Of a stretch of 10,931 nucleotides of DNA, positions 1 to 5,798 are shown piece by piece (within the stretch, counting starts at the first letter, position 1; each line of letters starts with the position of its first letter). The position numbers and the translations under genes are program-made. Under the pieces are notes generated by a model. The model made no database searches, was not told the DNA's origin, and was given only the letters and a program-made list of their open reading frames with translations. This DNA comes from Bacillota bacterium (GTDB lineage: Bacteria > Bacillota > Clostridia > Acetivibrionales > DSM-1351). The stretch is from NCBI GenBank assembly GCA_023426005.1, contig JAFABO010000202.1:1-10931 (forward strand), in the 5' to 3' direction.

Positions 1-2
1 AT

Positions 3-170
3 GAAGTGCGCATTGAAAAAGCAAAATTTCTTTTGAAAAATTGCCAGACAGATAAAATTTACCTTGTGGCTGAACAGGTGGGTTGCGGTAATAATCCGCA
101 ATATTTCAGCCAGTTGTTTAAAAAATACACAGGTATGACATCATCTGACTATATTAAGGAGACGCTGTAA
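3..170 (+). CDS. AraC-family transcriptional regulator, C-terminal end (cut by window edge)
   Basis: Only the last 55 codons are present; the reading frame is open from base 3 to a TAA at 168-170 and the gene must begin left of the window. The translated end contains the second helix-turn-helix of the AraC/XylS DNA-binding domain: a region reading IYLVAEQVGCGNNPQYFSQL, followed by FKKYTGMTSSDYIKE. The pattern (V-A-x-x-V-G … Y-F-S-x-x-F-K-K-x-x-G-x-x-P/S-x-x-Y) is the family signature, although the usual Pro after the G-x-T/S is Ser here. Such proteins activate or repress nearby operons, or act as the response regulator of a sensor kinase. The sensing domain is not visible, so ligand and targets cannot be given. 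A hairpin terminator follows about 70 bp downstream. Confidence 0.85.
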   Translation, partial: EVRIEKAKFLLKNCQTDKIYLVAEQVGCGNNPQYFSQLFKKYTGMTSSDYIKETL

Positions 171-237
171 AAAATTTTGTGTATAAAAAAGGAATTTGAA
201 ATATAAAAAACCGGGGGCATATCACCCGAAAAGCGCT

Positions 238-275
238 GATGCCATGCGTGTTTAACCGTATGGCATCTTTTATTA
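238..275 (+). terminator. Rho-independent terminator of the AraC-family gene
   Basis: GATGCCATGCG (238-248) pairs with CGTATGGCATC (257-267) over 11 bp with one G-U pair and an 8-base loop. It is followed by TTTTATT. It lies about 68 bases after the AraC stop codon on the same strand. Confidence 0.75.
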
Positions 276-574
276 CCTAACGTGGTGGAGGCGAACCCTG
301 CCTGACGTTTCCATTTACCATTCTTAAATGATATTTTAACCACTCTTCAAGCTAATAGTTTTATACCACTCATCCATTTACTGTAACATAGCAGAGTCTT
401 TTCATCATATCCGGTTTTGCAAAACTGCTTCGCCTAAAACCGGGACATTTGTCAACCATGGCAGCTATACGAGCAAATGAACAACCAATTTACGGATAAG
501 CGCTAAGTTTGTTTTGAGTTTTACTATATCGCACTTGCAAATGGGAAATATTGGTCAGATTATGCAATTGGCTA
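276..574. other. Gene-free stretch with one imperfect hairpin
   Basis: I see no supportable gene here. One inverted repeat, CCGGTTTT (411-418) with AAAACCGG (436-443), could form a hairpin with a 17-base loop, but it has no adjacent T-run. Short open frames on the minus strand (one from about 343, one around 400-470) lack ribosome binding sites and resemble nothing I know. Confidence 0.4.
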
Positions 575-603
575 TTGACTGTAATAACCATACTTTATAT
601 AAT
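575..603 (+). promoter_or_regulatory. Sigma-A type promoter upstream of the small secreted protein
   Basis: TTGACT at 575-580 and TATAAT at 598-603 are separated by exactly 17 bases. Transcription would start near 610, leaving a leader of about 78 bases before the ATG at 688. A second TATAAT at 627-632 lacks a good -35 partner. Confidence 0.7.
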
Positions 604-619
604 TATTACAGTTATTACA
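579..619. promoter_or_regulatory. Candidate operator: inverted half-sites around the -10 box
   Basis: CTGTAATAA (579-587) is inverted as TTATTACAG (603-611), flanking the -10 hexamer. TGTAATAAC (580-588) is inverted again as GTTATTACA (611-619). This gives one half-site in the promoter spacer and two tandem half-sites over the start point, a layout that suits a repressor. The cognate regulator is unknown, and AT-rich sequence can produce such repeats by chance. Confidence 0.35.
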
Positions 620-687
620 ATTTATGTATAATACTTTTATACACCATAAATGTTACGCTTTATTAATTTACAAAAGGAGTGTGTCTT

Positions 688-952
688 ATGAAAATATTTT
701 AAAGTAATATTTCCGATACTTGCAATAGTTTTTACCCTGTTATTTAACAGTATTGCTTTTGCCAGTACAGGTAATGTCAGTTCAGTAACCATAAAATATT
801 ATGATACAAGTATTTTGGGAAATGCATACACAATGGAGGGCAGCTGTACTCTCCAAGCATATAGTAATCCTTCATTAGGTAAATACCGAATTGCTATATA
901 CTCTAAACATAATGGATGCTGCTGTAATTGTAACTATCCTGTAATAAAGTAA
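688..952 (+). pseudogene. Small secreted cysteine-containing protein, frame broken by one T
   Basis: The start signals are intact: AAAGGAG at 673-679, an 8-base spacer and ATG at 688. Translation would stop after four codons (M-K-I-F, then TAA at 700-702). Removing one T from the run at 697-700 restores an 87-residue protein ending at TAA 950-952. The restored product begins MKIFKVIFPILAIVF, a lysine-bearing start plus hydrophobic core, with a likely signal peptidase site after SIAFA (about residue 25). The mature part is about 60 residues, predicted beta-rich, with a Cys at 'GSC' and a C-terminal cluster CCCNC. I do not recognise the family. The break could be a recent mutation, a sequencing error, or a +1 frameshift site (TTT TAA A). 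The next gene downstream also encodes a small secreted protein. Confidence 0.55.
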
Positions 953-985
953 GCAATTACCAAAGTAATGCTTGTCTTTACTTAC
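941..985. terminator. Long hairpin overlapping the stop codon of the small secreted gene
   Basis: An outer stem (GTAA-TAAAG at 941-949 with CTTTA-C-TTAC at 976-985) and an inner stem (AAGCA-A-TTAC at 951-960 with GTAATGCTT at 965-973) stack into about 18 bp with single bulges and a CAAA loop. There is no proper T-run after it. It may be a weak terminator or an mRNA 3'-end stabiliser before the next gene. Confidence 0.35.
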
Positions 986-1145
986 GATTTACTCCACAAG
1001 TCCAGCTAAAAAAGGGGGACTAATACAGAAAAAGCTTTAATTTCAGTATCGCCTATCTTTACCTAAGTTTAGTCCGGTATGCTGATATGCCTATAAAAAG
1101 AGATTTGAGCAAATTAATATTAAATAGTTAAATTAGGAGGTTTTT

Positions 1146-1535
1146 ATGAAGAGTTTTTTTAGAAAAACAATAGTTTTTATAATTATTACTGTTTCTATGG
1201 TGTTGTTAAATTCAGGAATTACTTTTGCAAGTGATACATATAATTTTGGTGATCAAAAAGTGGTCGTACATAATTATAGTAAAGATGGAGAATTTATTGT
1301 TCCTGAAAACTGGGTAATAAAAGAGGTATCAGTAGATGATATAGAGTTAATTTTCATTACTGCGGGTAAGGAAGATTATGATATTAATTATACCCTTATG
1401 TACGTAGGAGGAGCTCAAATTGGGGCGATAATCTCTGTTCGTCAATGTTCACCCATTCCAAATGGTTGGATAATTTCGGGTAGATTAAATACAGGCGTTT
1501 GGAACTGGTATAAAATAAAATATACTGGCGAATAG
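1146..1535 (+). CDS. Small secreted protein of unknown family
   Basis: A 129-residue protein with a textbook Gram-positive signal peptide: MKSFFRK positive start, a hydrophobic segment through about residue 22, and a likely cleavage after GITFA (about residue 28). The start is set by AGGAGG at 1135-1140 and ATG at 1146. The mature 100 residues are rich in alternating hydrophobic/polar stretches (for example KVVVHNY, IELIFITAG, YTLMYVGG, AQIGAIISV), suggesting a small all-beta domain, with a single Cys near 'RQCSP'. There is no lipobox, so it is probably released or wall-associated. I recognise no family and make no functional call. Like its broken neighbour at 688-952 it is very AT-rich. No strong promoter of its own is visible, so it may share the promoter at 575. 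Confidence 0.7.
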   Translation: MKSFFRKTIVFIIITVSMVLLNSGITFASDTYNFGDQKVVVHNYSKDGEFIVPENWVIKEVSVDDIELIFITAGKEDYDINYTLMYVGGAQIGAIISVRQCSPIPNGWIISGRLNTGVWNWYKIKYTGE

Positions 1536-1600
1536 ATTATTACGACTTAAAGGCCGCCAACACCCGTGGGCACCTTTTGCCAGCATAACCGGCAAAACAC

Positions 1601-1875
1601 GATACTTTATACGGAAAGAAAAATATTCTCGGTATCTGGATAGGTGAAAATTAATCTTCAAAATTCTGGTTAGGAGTCCTGAATGACCTTAAAAACAAAG
1701 GATAGAAGATGTTCTCATGTTCTGTGTAGATGGCCTTACTGGGATGAAATAAGCAATAGCAGCTGCATATCCGGAATCAGAAATTCAAAGGTGCATTATC
1801 CACCAGTTGAGAAAGTTATTCAAATATATCTCATACAAAGATTTAAAGGCTTTTTCAAGGGATTTCAAAACTACA
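1601..1875 (+). pseudogene. IS256 (Mutator)-family transposase fossil
   Basis: Two joined frames give a recognisable internal part of an IS256-type transposase. Frame one (about 1601-1705) reads GKKNILGIWIGEN-stop-SSKFWLGVLNDLKNKG. After a frameshift near 1706, frame two reads EDVLMFCVDGLTGMK-stop-AIAAAYPESEIQRCIIHQ and then FKYISYKDLKAFSRDFK. The VDGL aspartate belongs to the DDE catalytic triad region, and the C-I-I-H-Q segment is the Mutator signature. Damage consists of two in-frame TAA codons where GAA would be expected, one frameshift, and loss of both ends (the family is usually about 400 residues). No terminal repeats of this element are visible. It cannot make an active enzyme. Confidence 0.85.
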
Positions 1876-2075
1876 ACTAGCTCATCCCAATAACTACTCA
1901 TAGGAAGTACTCCCTCACCAGGCACCATGTGTCTGCCAGATAGTCCATCAATAAAATGAACATGAAAGACAATCCGGTTAAGGCTGTCAGGCCCTTTAGA
2001 AAATTTTCTGTATTTCGTTAGCATCTGATAATAAAATCGTCTTTGCTCCTGGTCTACAAAACGAAGGGTCTCCAT
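1785..2075 (-). pseudogene. Unrecognised gene truncated at its 3' end by the IS256 fossil
   Basis: A 96-codon frame starts at ATG 2075, preceded by GGGAGG about five bases upstream, and ends at 1785. An upstream in-frame ATG at 2120 lies inside the neighbouring element's terminal repeat and has no Shine-Dalgarno sequence. The first 66 or so residues (METLRFVDQEQRRFYYQMLT … SSYWDEL) look like a genuine protein start. The last 30 are simply the antisense of the IS256 fossil at 1785-1878. I do not recognise the family; the opening F-x-x-x-E-x-x-R-F-Y pattern recalls some small clostridial proteins of unknown function, but this is weak. The ISAs1 remnant at 2100-2533 sits directly upstream and has probably separated the gene from its promoter. 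Most likely non-functional. Confidence 0.4.
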
Positions 2076-2099
2076 AAAACACCTCCCTGAAATTTGTAT

Positions 2100-2123
2100 C
2101 ACGGCAAAATCATGAAGCAAAAT
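2100..2123 (+). repeat. Left terminal inverted repeat of the ISAs1 remnant
   Basis: It matches the reverse complement of 2511-2533 at all 23 bases, apart from one inserted A. Confidence 0.7.
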
Positions 2124-2143
2124 AATGGAAAATAAAAAAGAAA

Positions 2144-2163
2144 GCCCCCCTAATTAGAGGGGC
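2144..2163. terminator. Hairpin near the left end of the ISAs1 remnant
   Basis: GCCCC (2144-2148) and GGGGC (2159-2163) pair, then CT and AG pair after one mismatch, with an AATT loop. Read on the minus strand it is followed by TTTCTTTTTTATTTT, so it would stop leftward transcription towards the truncated gene at 1785-2075. Read on the plus strand the T-run starts only about ten bases later. Confidence 0.5.
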
Positions 2164-2262
2164 GGTGAACAAAATTTTTTTGTGAAATATTAAAAAATGT
2201 ATTTTACAAAGTATGAAAATTTATGTTAATAAAATAATTTTATAATTTATATATAAAACAGG

Positions 2263-2305
2263 CTGGAACGCCCTAATATCAAGGGTTTATTCCAGTTTTT
2301 GTTTT
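2263..2305 (+). terminator. Terminator-like hairpin inside the ISAs1 remnant
   Basis: CTGGAA (2263-2268) pairs with TTCCAG (2290-2295), and CCCT (2271-2274) with AGGG (2282-2285) inside it. TTTTTGTTTT follows directly. It lies just before the transposase fragment. Confidence 0.55.
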
Positions 2306-2427
2306 GCAATAGAACAGCGGAAAAAGGACATTGGCGTATAGAAATACGAAAGTATTACTGTTCCACAGATATTGCAATGATGATTGACGCTAAAAAAGAA
2401 TGGTTTGGATTAAAAGGCATAGGCTAA
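2305..2427 (+). pseudogene. ISAs1-family transposase fragment
   Basis: The frame reads RTAEKGHWRIEIRKYYCSTD, then about ten residues, then KKEWFGLKGIG before a TAA at 2425-2427. This matches the middle of ISAs1 (DDE) transposases, whose conserved stretch runs EK-(A/G)-H-G-x-I-E-x-R-x-Y-Y followed by D-I and W-x-G-L-x-x-I-G. About 40 codons of roughly 350-400 remain, and the catalytic N-terminal part and the C-terminal HWG-I-E-N region are gone. The conserved Gly of HGxIE is Trp here, consistent with decay. It lies within the inverted repeats at 2100-2123 and 2511-2533. Confidence 0.75.
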
Positions 2428-2510
2428 GGTAAAATCAATATGTAATTTCTTAAAATACGAATGCTGCAAAGGCATTTTTAAAAAATTTCTTACAAAAAGG
2501 GTTTGTAAAA

Positions 2511-2533
2511 ATTTTGCTCATGATTTTGCCGTG
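2511..2533 (-). repeat. Right terminal inverted repeat of the ISAs1 remnant
   Basis: Its reverse complement matches 2100-2123 except for one base missing. A 7-bp hairpin (TTACAAA / TTTGTAA, 2490-2508) lies just inside it. Confidence 0.7.
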
Positions 2534-2551
2534 GCTTTCAGCCGATAGTAA

Positions 2552-2581
2552 TTGACTTTAATATAAGATGTCCTGTATAAT
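2552..2581 (+). promoter_or_regulatory. Promoter of the COG2509 dehydrogenase gene
   Basis: TTGACT at 2552-2557 and TATAAT at 2576-2581 are spaced by 18 bases. The -35 box begins 19 bp outside the right terminal repeat of the ISAs1 remnant. The expected start near 2588 gives an 80-base leader. Confidence 0.65.
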
Positions 2582-2667
2582 ATTTTATTTGGAAGACATT
2601 GTTCTTCTGTTTTCAAGTGCCATACATGATAACAACATTGACACAGTGGATTATGGAGGTAAAAACT

Positions 2668-4053
2668 ATGTATGACGTAGCAATTATTGGCTGTGGTATT
2701 TCCGGTATTTTTGCCGGCTATGAGTTAACAAAAAAGAATCCTGCTTTGAAAGTTGTAATGATAGAGCAGGGCAATGATATTTTCGGAAGAAATTGTCCTA
2801 TAATCGCTAATAAAATAAAGGATTGCATACGCTGCAAAACTTGTGATATTATGCGTGGCTTCGGTGGAGCAGGTGCTTTTTCGGACGGTAAGTTTAATTT
2901 TACAACTGAATTCGGAGGATGGCTGAATGACTACCTTGACGATAAGGACGTAATGGATCTGATTAACTACGTTGACAGTGTTAATGTTGAATTCGGTGCA
3001 ACCAAGGAGATGTTTTCAACCTACACACCTGAAGCCAAGGCTATTGAAAAGAGAGCTCTTGAAAACGATCTGCATTTGCTTCAGGCGGCAGTAAAGCACC
3101 TTGGAACAGAGAACAATCTGGAAATACTGAAACGCCTTTACAAGCATCTGCTGGAACGTCTGGAAATGCTCTGCAACACCCAGGTATTAAATATTACGCC
3201 TTCTGAGAAAGGTTATGCGATAGAGCTTCACAATGAAAAAAACATAGAATGCAAATATCTTATAGTTGCTCCGGGAAGATCGGGCGCCGAATGGTTTTCC
3301 AAGCAGTGCAAGCAGCTCAAGCTGGATATGATCAATAACCAGGTTGATATCGGTGTAAGAGTTGAGCTCCCTGCAAAAGTATTTGAGCACATTACCGACG
3401 TTGTATATGAATCAAAGCTCGTATACAGAACCAAGCAGTATGGTGACCTGGTGCGTACATTCTGCATGAATCCTTACGGCCATGTGGTCTCTGAAAATGT
3501 TGACGGGATAGTAACTGTTAATGGACACAGCTATACAGATCCCAGTCTGAGAAGTGAAAATACCAATTTTGCGCTTCTTGTCAGCAACCGATTTACCCAT
3601 CCGTTTAATGAGCCCTACCAGTACGGTAAGAGGATAGCATCGCTGTCAAACATGCTGGGCGGAGGTGTGCTTGTCCAGAGGTTCGGAGACCTGATAAAAG
3701 GTGCCAGAACCAATGCCCACAGGCTTGGCCAAAGCTTTACACACCCTACATTAAATGCCACTCCCGGTGATCTCAGCCTTGTTCTTACCAAGAGACATCT
3801 GGATAATATTATTGAGATGATATACGCTCTGGACAAAATTGCCCCGGGTACGGCAAACTACGATACCTTGCTCTACGGTGTAGAAGTTAAGTTCTACAGC
3901 TCAAGACTTGAACTTACCAACGAGCTGGAAACAAAACTTCCGAACATGTTTGCCATAGGTGACGGAGCCGGTGTTACACGCGGTCTGTCACAGGCCAGTG
4001 CCAGCGGTGTTCACGTTGCAAGGACCATCTCCGGCAGAATAAGCAAAGCATAA
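2668..4053 (+). CDS. FAD-dependent dehydrogenase of the COG2509 type
   Basis: A 461-residue flavoprotein. The start is taken at ATG 2668 because GGAGG lies eight bases upstream (2655-2659); an in-frame TTG at 2599 has no such site. Residues 2-13 (YDVAIIGCGISG) are the Rossmann dinucleotide-binding loop, and E33 closes the fold by binding the FAD ribose. Residues 40-75 carry the family hallmark: GRNCP, then a C-x2-C-x2-C triplet (C53, C56, C59), then MRGFGGAGAFSDGK. Near the C-terminus FAIGDGAGVTRG (about 428-439) is the second FAD-contacting motif. Members are annotated only as uncharacterised FAD-dependent dehydrogenases, so the substrate is unknown. It is probably cytosolic, with no signal peptide or membrane segment. 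It lacks the extra N-terminal domain found on longer relatives of about 530 residues. It is a single-gene unit with its own promoter and a hairpin cluster downstream. Confidence 0.85.
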   Translation: MYDVAIIGCGISGIFAGYELTKKNPALKVVMIEQGNDIFGRNCPIIANKIKDCIRCKTCDIMRGFGGAGAFSDGKFNFTTEFGGWLNDYLDDKDVMDLINYVDSVNVEFGATKEMFSTYTPEAKAIEKRALENDLHLLQAAVKHLGTENNLEILKRLYKHLLERLEMLCNTQVLNITPSEKGYAIELHNEKNIECKYLIVAPGRSGAEWFSKQCKQLKLDMINNQVDIGVRVELPAKVFEHITDVVYESKLVYRTKQYGDLVRTFCMNPYGHVVSENVDGIVTVNGHSYTDPSLRSENTNFALLVSNRFTHPFNEPYQYGKRIASLSNMLGGGVLVQRFGDLIKGARTNAHRLGQSFTHPTLNATPGDLSLVLTKRHLDNIIEMIYALDKIAPGTANYDTLLYGVEVKFYSSRLELTNELETKLPNMFAIGDGAGVTRGLSQASASGVHVARTISGRISKA

Positions 4054-4111
4054 GCTGATAAACATATGAAGGAACGTATAAACATGCAGAGTTGAAGGGG
4101 AAAAGTGCGAT

Positions 4112-4143
4112 TTTGCATTCATTTTTGGAAAAATGGATGCAAA
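4112..4143. other. First of three hairpins behind the dehydrogenase gene
   Basis: TTTGCATTCATTTTT (4112-4126) and AAAAATGGATGCAAA (4129-4143) are complementary along 15 positions with one T-G pair; the innermost pairs must open to form a loop. Confidence 0.6.
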
Positions 4144-4144
4144 T

Positions 4145-4178
4145 GTGGGCCTTAGCGCTTGGCCCACAAGCAGTTTTT
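4145..4178 (+). terminator. Second hairpin, terminator-like
   Basis: GTGGGCC (4145-4151) pairs perfectly with GGCCCAC (4161-4167) around a nine-base loop. TTTTT occurs after six bases (4174-4178). It is probably part of the transcription stop for the dehydrogenase gene. Confidence 0.55.
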
Positions 4179-4180
4179 CT

Positions 4181-4233
4181 AAAGGGAGTGTTGTAAAATG
4201 AAAGTATTTTCATTTTGCGACATTCCCTTTTTT
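4181..4233 (+). terminator. Third hairpin, 23-bp stem, strong terminator
   Basis: Positions 4181-4203 pair with 4208-4230 over 23 consecutive positions (three are G-U) around a GTAT loop. The stem runs into a TTTTTT tract (4228-4233) on the plus strand, fitting termination of the dehydrogenase transcript 128 bp after its stop. Such a long near-perfect palindrome may also be a dispersed intergenic repeat; that cannot be told from one copy. Confidence 0.7.
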
Positions 4234-4333
4234 ATCTGAAATGTTGTTTAATTTAACGCGTTGTGCCAGTTTCAATTTGTGATGCTTTTAGCCGTAAAAG
4301 CTGCCGTCGGCCGGGAGCACTGTGAACGTTAAA

Positions 4334-4753
4334 TCAACTACTTTGAAGATACTCGTTTATATCATAAAGGCTTCTTATGACCCTGTGCTTTCTAAGAATG
4401 ATTTTGAAAAACCAATATGCTCGTACATCTCTGCAAAGCAAAAAGGAATGTATTCCCAATCTTTTTGCCCCGTCACAGTTTCTAAAATTATCATCTATGA
4501 AAATTGCCTCTCCGGGAGACACTCCCAATTCTTTCAGTGCAGTTGTATACATTAACTCATCCGGCTTTCTGACTCCGATTACCGAGGATATGACGAAGGA
4601 TTTGAAATAATCCCTTAAACCGGCTTTTTTAAATACATTGTCCAGGGACGGCCATGCATCTGATACTACTCCAAAAAGGTATTTTTTACTCAAATCAGGA
4701 ATAACTTCCTCTGCATCTTTGAAAAACACATACTTAATGGCATTAAAAAACAT
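4334..4753 (-). CDS. HAD-family hydrolase, N-terminally truncated (probable pseudogene)
   Basis: 139 residues matching the C-terminal two thirds of a HAD subfamily IA phosphatase. Motif II is S31 in GVVSDAW, motif III is K63 in GVRKPDELMY, and motif IV is D87-D88 in AIFIDDN. A normal tail follows (GAKRLGIHSFLL … SLYDINEYL). Motif I, the N-terminal D-x-D-x-T/V with the nucleophilic Asp, is absent, as is much of the cap domain; relatives are about 200-230 residues. The frame opens at ATG 4753, inside the last codons of azlD, with an in-frame TGA six bases upstream (4760-4762), so no N-terminus can be recovered. The 11-bp overlap could allow coupled translation, but there is no Shine-Dalgarno sequence. 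Without the nucleophile it should not be a phosphatase. The likeliest history is a deletion that fused the azlD end to the middle of a HAD gene. Confidence 0.7.
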   Translation of the reverse strand: MFFNAIKYVFFKDAEEVIPDLSKKYLFGVVSDAWPSLDNVFKKAGLRDYFKSFVISSVIGVRKPDELMYTTALKELGVSPGEAIFIDDNFRNCDGAKRLGIHSFLLCRDVRAYWFFKIILRKHRVIRSLYDINEYLQSS

Positions 4754-5075
4754 ACTGGATCAAAAGCATATATGACGCCGTGCCTGCAAATATGCTCAAG
4801 AGCGTGTTCTTCTTCCACACATGCAGTACGGCTATTACCAGTATTGATATGAACTCAGGCAAACCGAAAGGACTTGAAGTATAAGATACACCCTTCAGAC
4901 AGTATACTACCAGTAATCCTATAACAGCATAGGGCAGTATCCTGCCCAGTTTTTGAATGTACCGTGGTGTCACCCTGTCGGCTCTGAAAAATATAAACGG
5001 CAGGAACCGGGTGCACATGGTACCCAACATAAGCATTATAATTGTAATAAAAGTTTGAAATGGACTTAAAATCAC
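4743..5075 (-). CDS. azlD: AzlD-type branched-chain amino acid transport subunit
   Basis: A 110-residue hydrophobic protein, the usual AzlD length, with about four membrane segments and the family features TRFLPF near residue 22 and LPYAVIGLLVVYCLK near residue 47. It is the small partner of AzlC; together they export branched-chain amino acids and analogues such as 4-azaleucine across the cytoplasmic membrane. It starts with GTG at 5075, and the sequence GTGA shares bases with the azlC stop codon (TGA 5074-5072). AAAGGAG lies about seven bases upstream, inside the end of azlC. The overlap indicates translational coupling and roughly equal production of both subunits. The 3' end overlaps the truncated HAD frame by 11 bp. 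Confidence 0.9.
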   Translation of the reverse strand: MILSPFQTFITIIMLMLGTMCTRFLPFIFFRADRVTPRYIQKLGRILPYAVIGLLVVYCLKGVSYTSSPFGLPEFISILVIAVLHVWKKNTLLSIFAGTASYMLLIQYVF

Positions 5076-5770
5076 AGGTTTTCTCCTTTATAGATCTTTT
5101 TATCCGCGAAAGTAAATATAATTAGAATCAGAAGCATTGAGGGTATTATAAATTTATCAGGTCCGAAAATCAGCAGACACACGGCAGAGCTTAAAACCCC
5201 CACAACAGCCGGAAGATGATTTTTCTGTTCCTGCCACTGATTTATAAAAATAACTACGAATAAGGCAGTTAATGCAAAATCCAGACCCTTTGTGCTAAAC
5301 TTTATGTATTTTCCCAGGAAAGCACCCAGTACAGAGCCGGCGATCCAGTACCATCTGTTCAGAAAGGCTATGAAGAACATAAACCAGTTTCTGTCCACAT
5401 CCTTCTCAGGTTTTGCAGAGCACAATATTGAAAAAGATTCGTCACACATGGCAAAAATCAGGTAGGGTTTAAATCCTCCTGTATTTTTGAACTTTTCCAG
5501 CATTGATATGCCATAAAAAATATGCCTTGCATTTACCATCAGGGTTATAAAAAGAGCATACAGGGGATTAAAGGCAGCTGTTAACAGTGTAATTCCAACG
5601 TATTGCATTGAACCTGCAAATACCAGGAAGCTCATCAAAAAAGTCCAGCCCGCCCCGTAACCAATAGATTTCATTAATATCCCATAAGCTACTCCCAGAA
5701 ACAAAAACCCTGCAAGCACCGGTAATGTATGCGGGAATGCAGCCTTTAGCGCTTTTACCTTTATATTCAT
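5072..5770 (-). CDS. azlC: AzlC-family branched-chain amino acid permease, large subunit
   Basis: 232 residues with six or seven predicted membrane helices and AzlC hallmarks: LGVAYGI near residue 25, FAGSMQY near 51, NARHIFYGIS near 80 and DESFSI near 109. With AzlD it forms an exporter for branched-chain amino acids. The start is taken at ATG 5770 because GGGGG lies just upstream and because the promoter at 5799-5827 overlaps the alternative in-frame ATG at 5827, which could not be transcribed from it. Family proteins are about 230-240 residues, which also fits. In Bacillus subtilis azlCD is controlled by the Lrp-like AzlB; no such regulator gene is next to this copy. Confidence 0.9.
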   Translation of the reverse strand: MNIKVKALKAAFPHTLPVLAGFLFLGVAYGILMKSIGYGAGWTFLMSFLVFAGSMQYVGITLLTAAFNPLYALFITLMVNARHIFYGISMLEKFKNTGGFKPYLIFAMCDESFSILCSAKPEKDVDRNWFMFFIAFLNRWYWIAGSVLGAFLGKYIKFSTKGLDFALTALFVVIFINQWQEQKNHLPAVVGVLSSAVCLLIFGPDKFIIPSMLLILIIFTFADKKIYKGENL

Positions 5771-5798
5771 TGTGCCCCCTTGCATAATAGTATTTCTT

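Larger units (their letters stand above)
2100..2533. mobile_element. Internally deleted ISAs1-family element with both terminal inverted repeats
   Basis: CACGGCAAAATCATGA-AGCAAAAT at 2100-2123 is matched in inverted orientation by ATTTTGCTCATGATTTTGCCGTG at 2511-2533. The two ends agree over 23 bases with one extra A on the left. Between them lies an ISAs1-type transposase fragment. The 434 bp total is well short of a full ISAs1 element (about 1.2-1.4 kb). I could not find a convincing target-site duplication. Confidence 0.65.

Noticed and set aside
149..343. Minus-strand open frame of 64 codons opening MVKISFKNGKWK
   Set aside because: It has no ribosome binding site, overlaps the AraC end and its terminator on the opposite strand, and resembles no family I know.
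2599..2667. Longer N-terminus of the dehydrogenase from a TTG at 2599
   Set aside because: The extra 23 residues have no family match, and the Shine-Dalgarno at 2655-2659 fits the ATG at 2668, which leads straight into the FAD-binding motif.
1..2667. Possibility of a defence or other novel multi-gene system in the accessory left region
   Set aside because: Only one intact small gene is present; the rest is transposase debris and a frameshifted gene, with no nuclease, reverse transcriptase, toxin-antitoxin pair or repeat array.
4322..4610. Two plus-strand open frames across the HAD region
   Set aside because: They lie antisense to the clear HAD motifs, have no ribosome binding sites and have unlikely composition; they are shadows.
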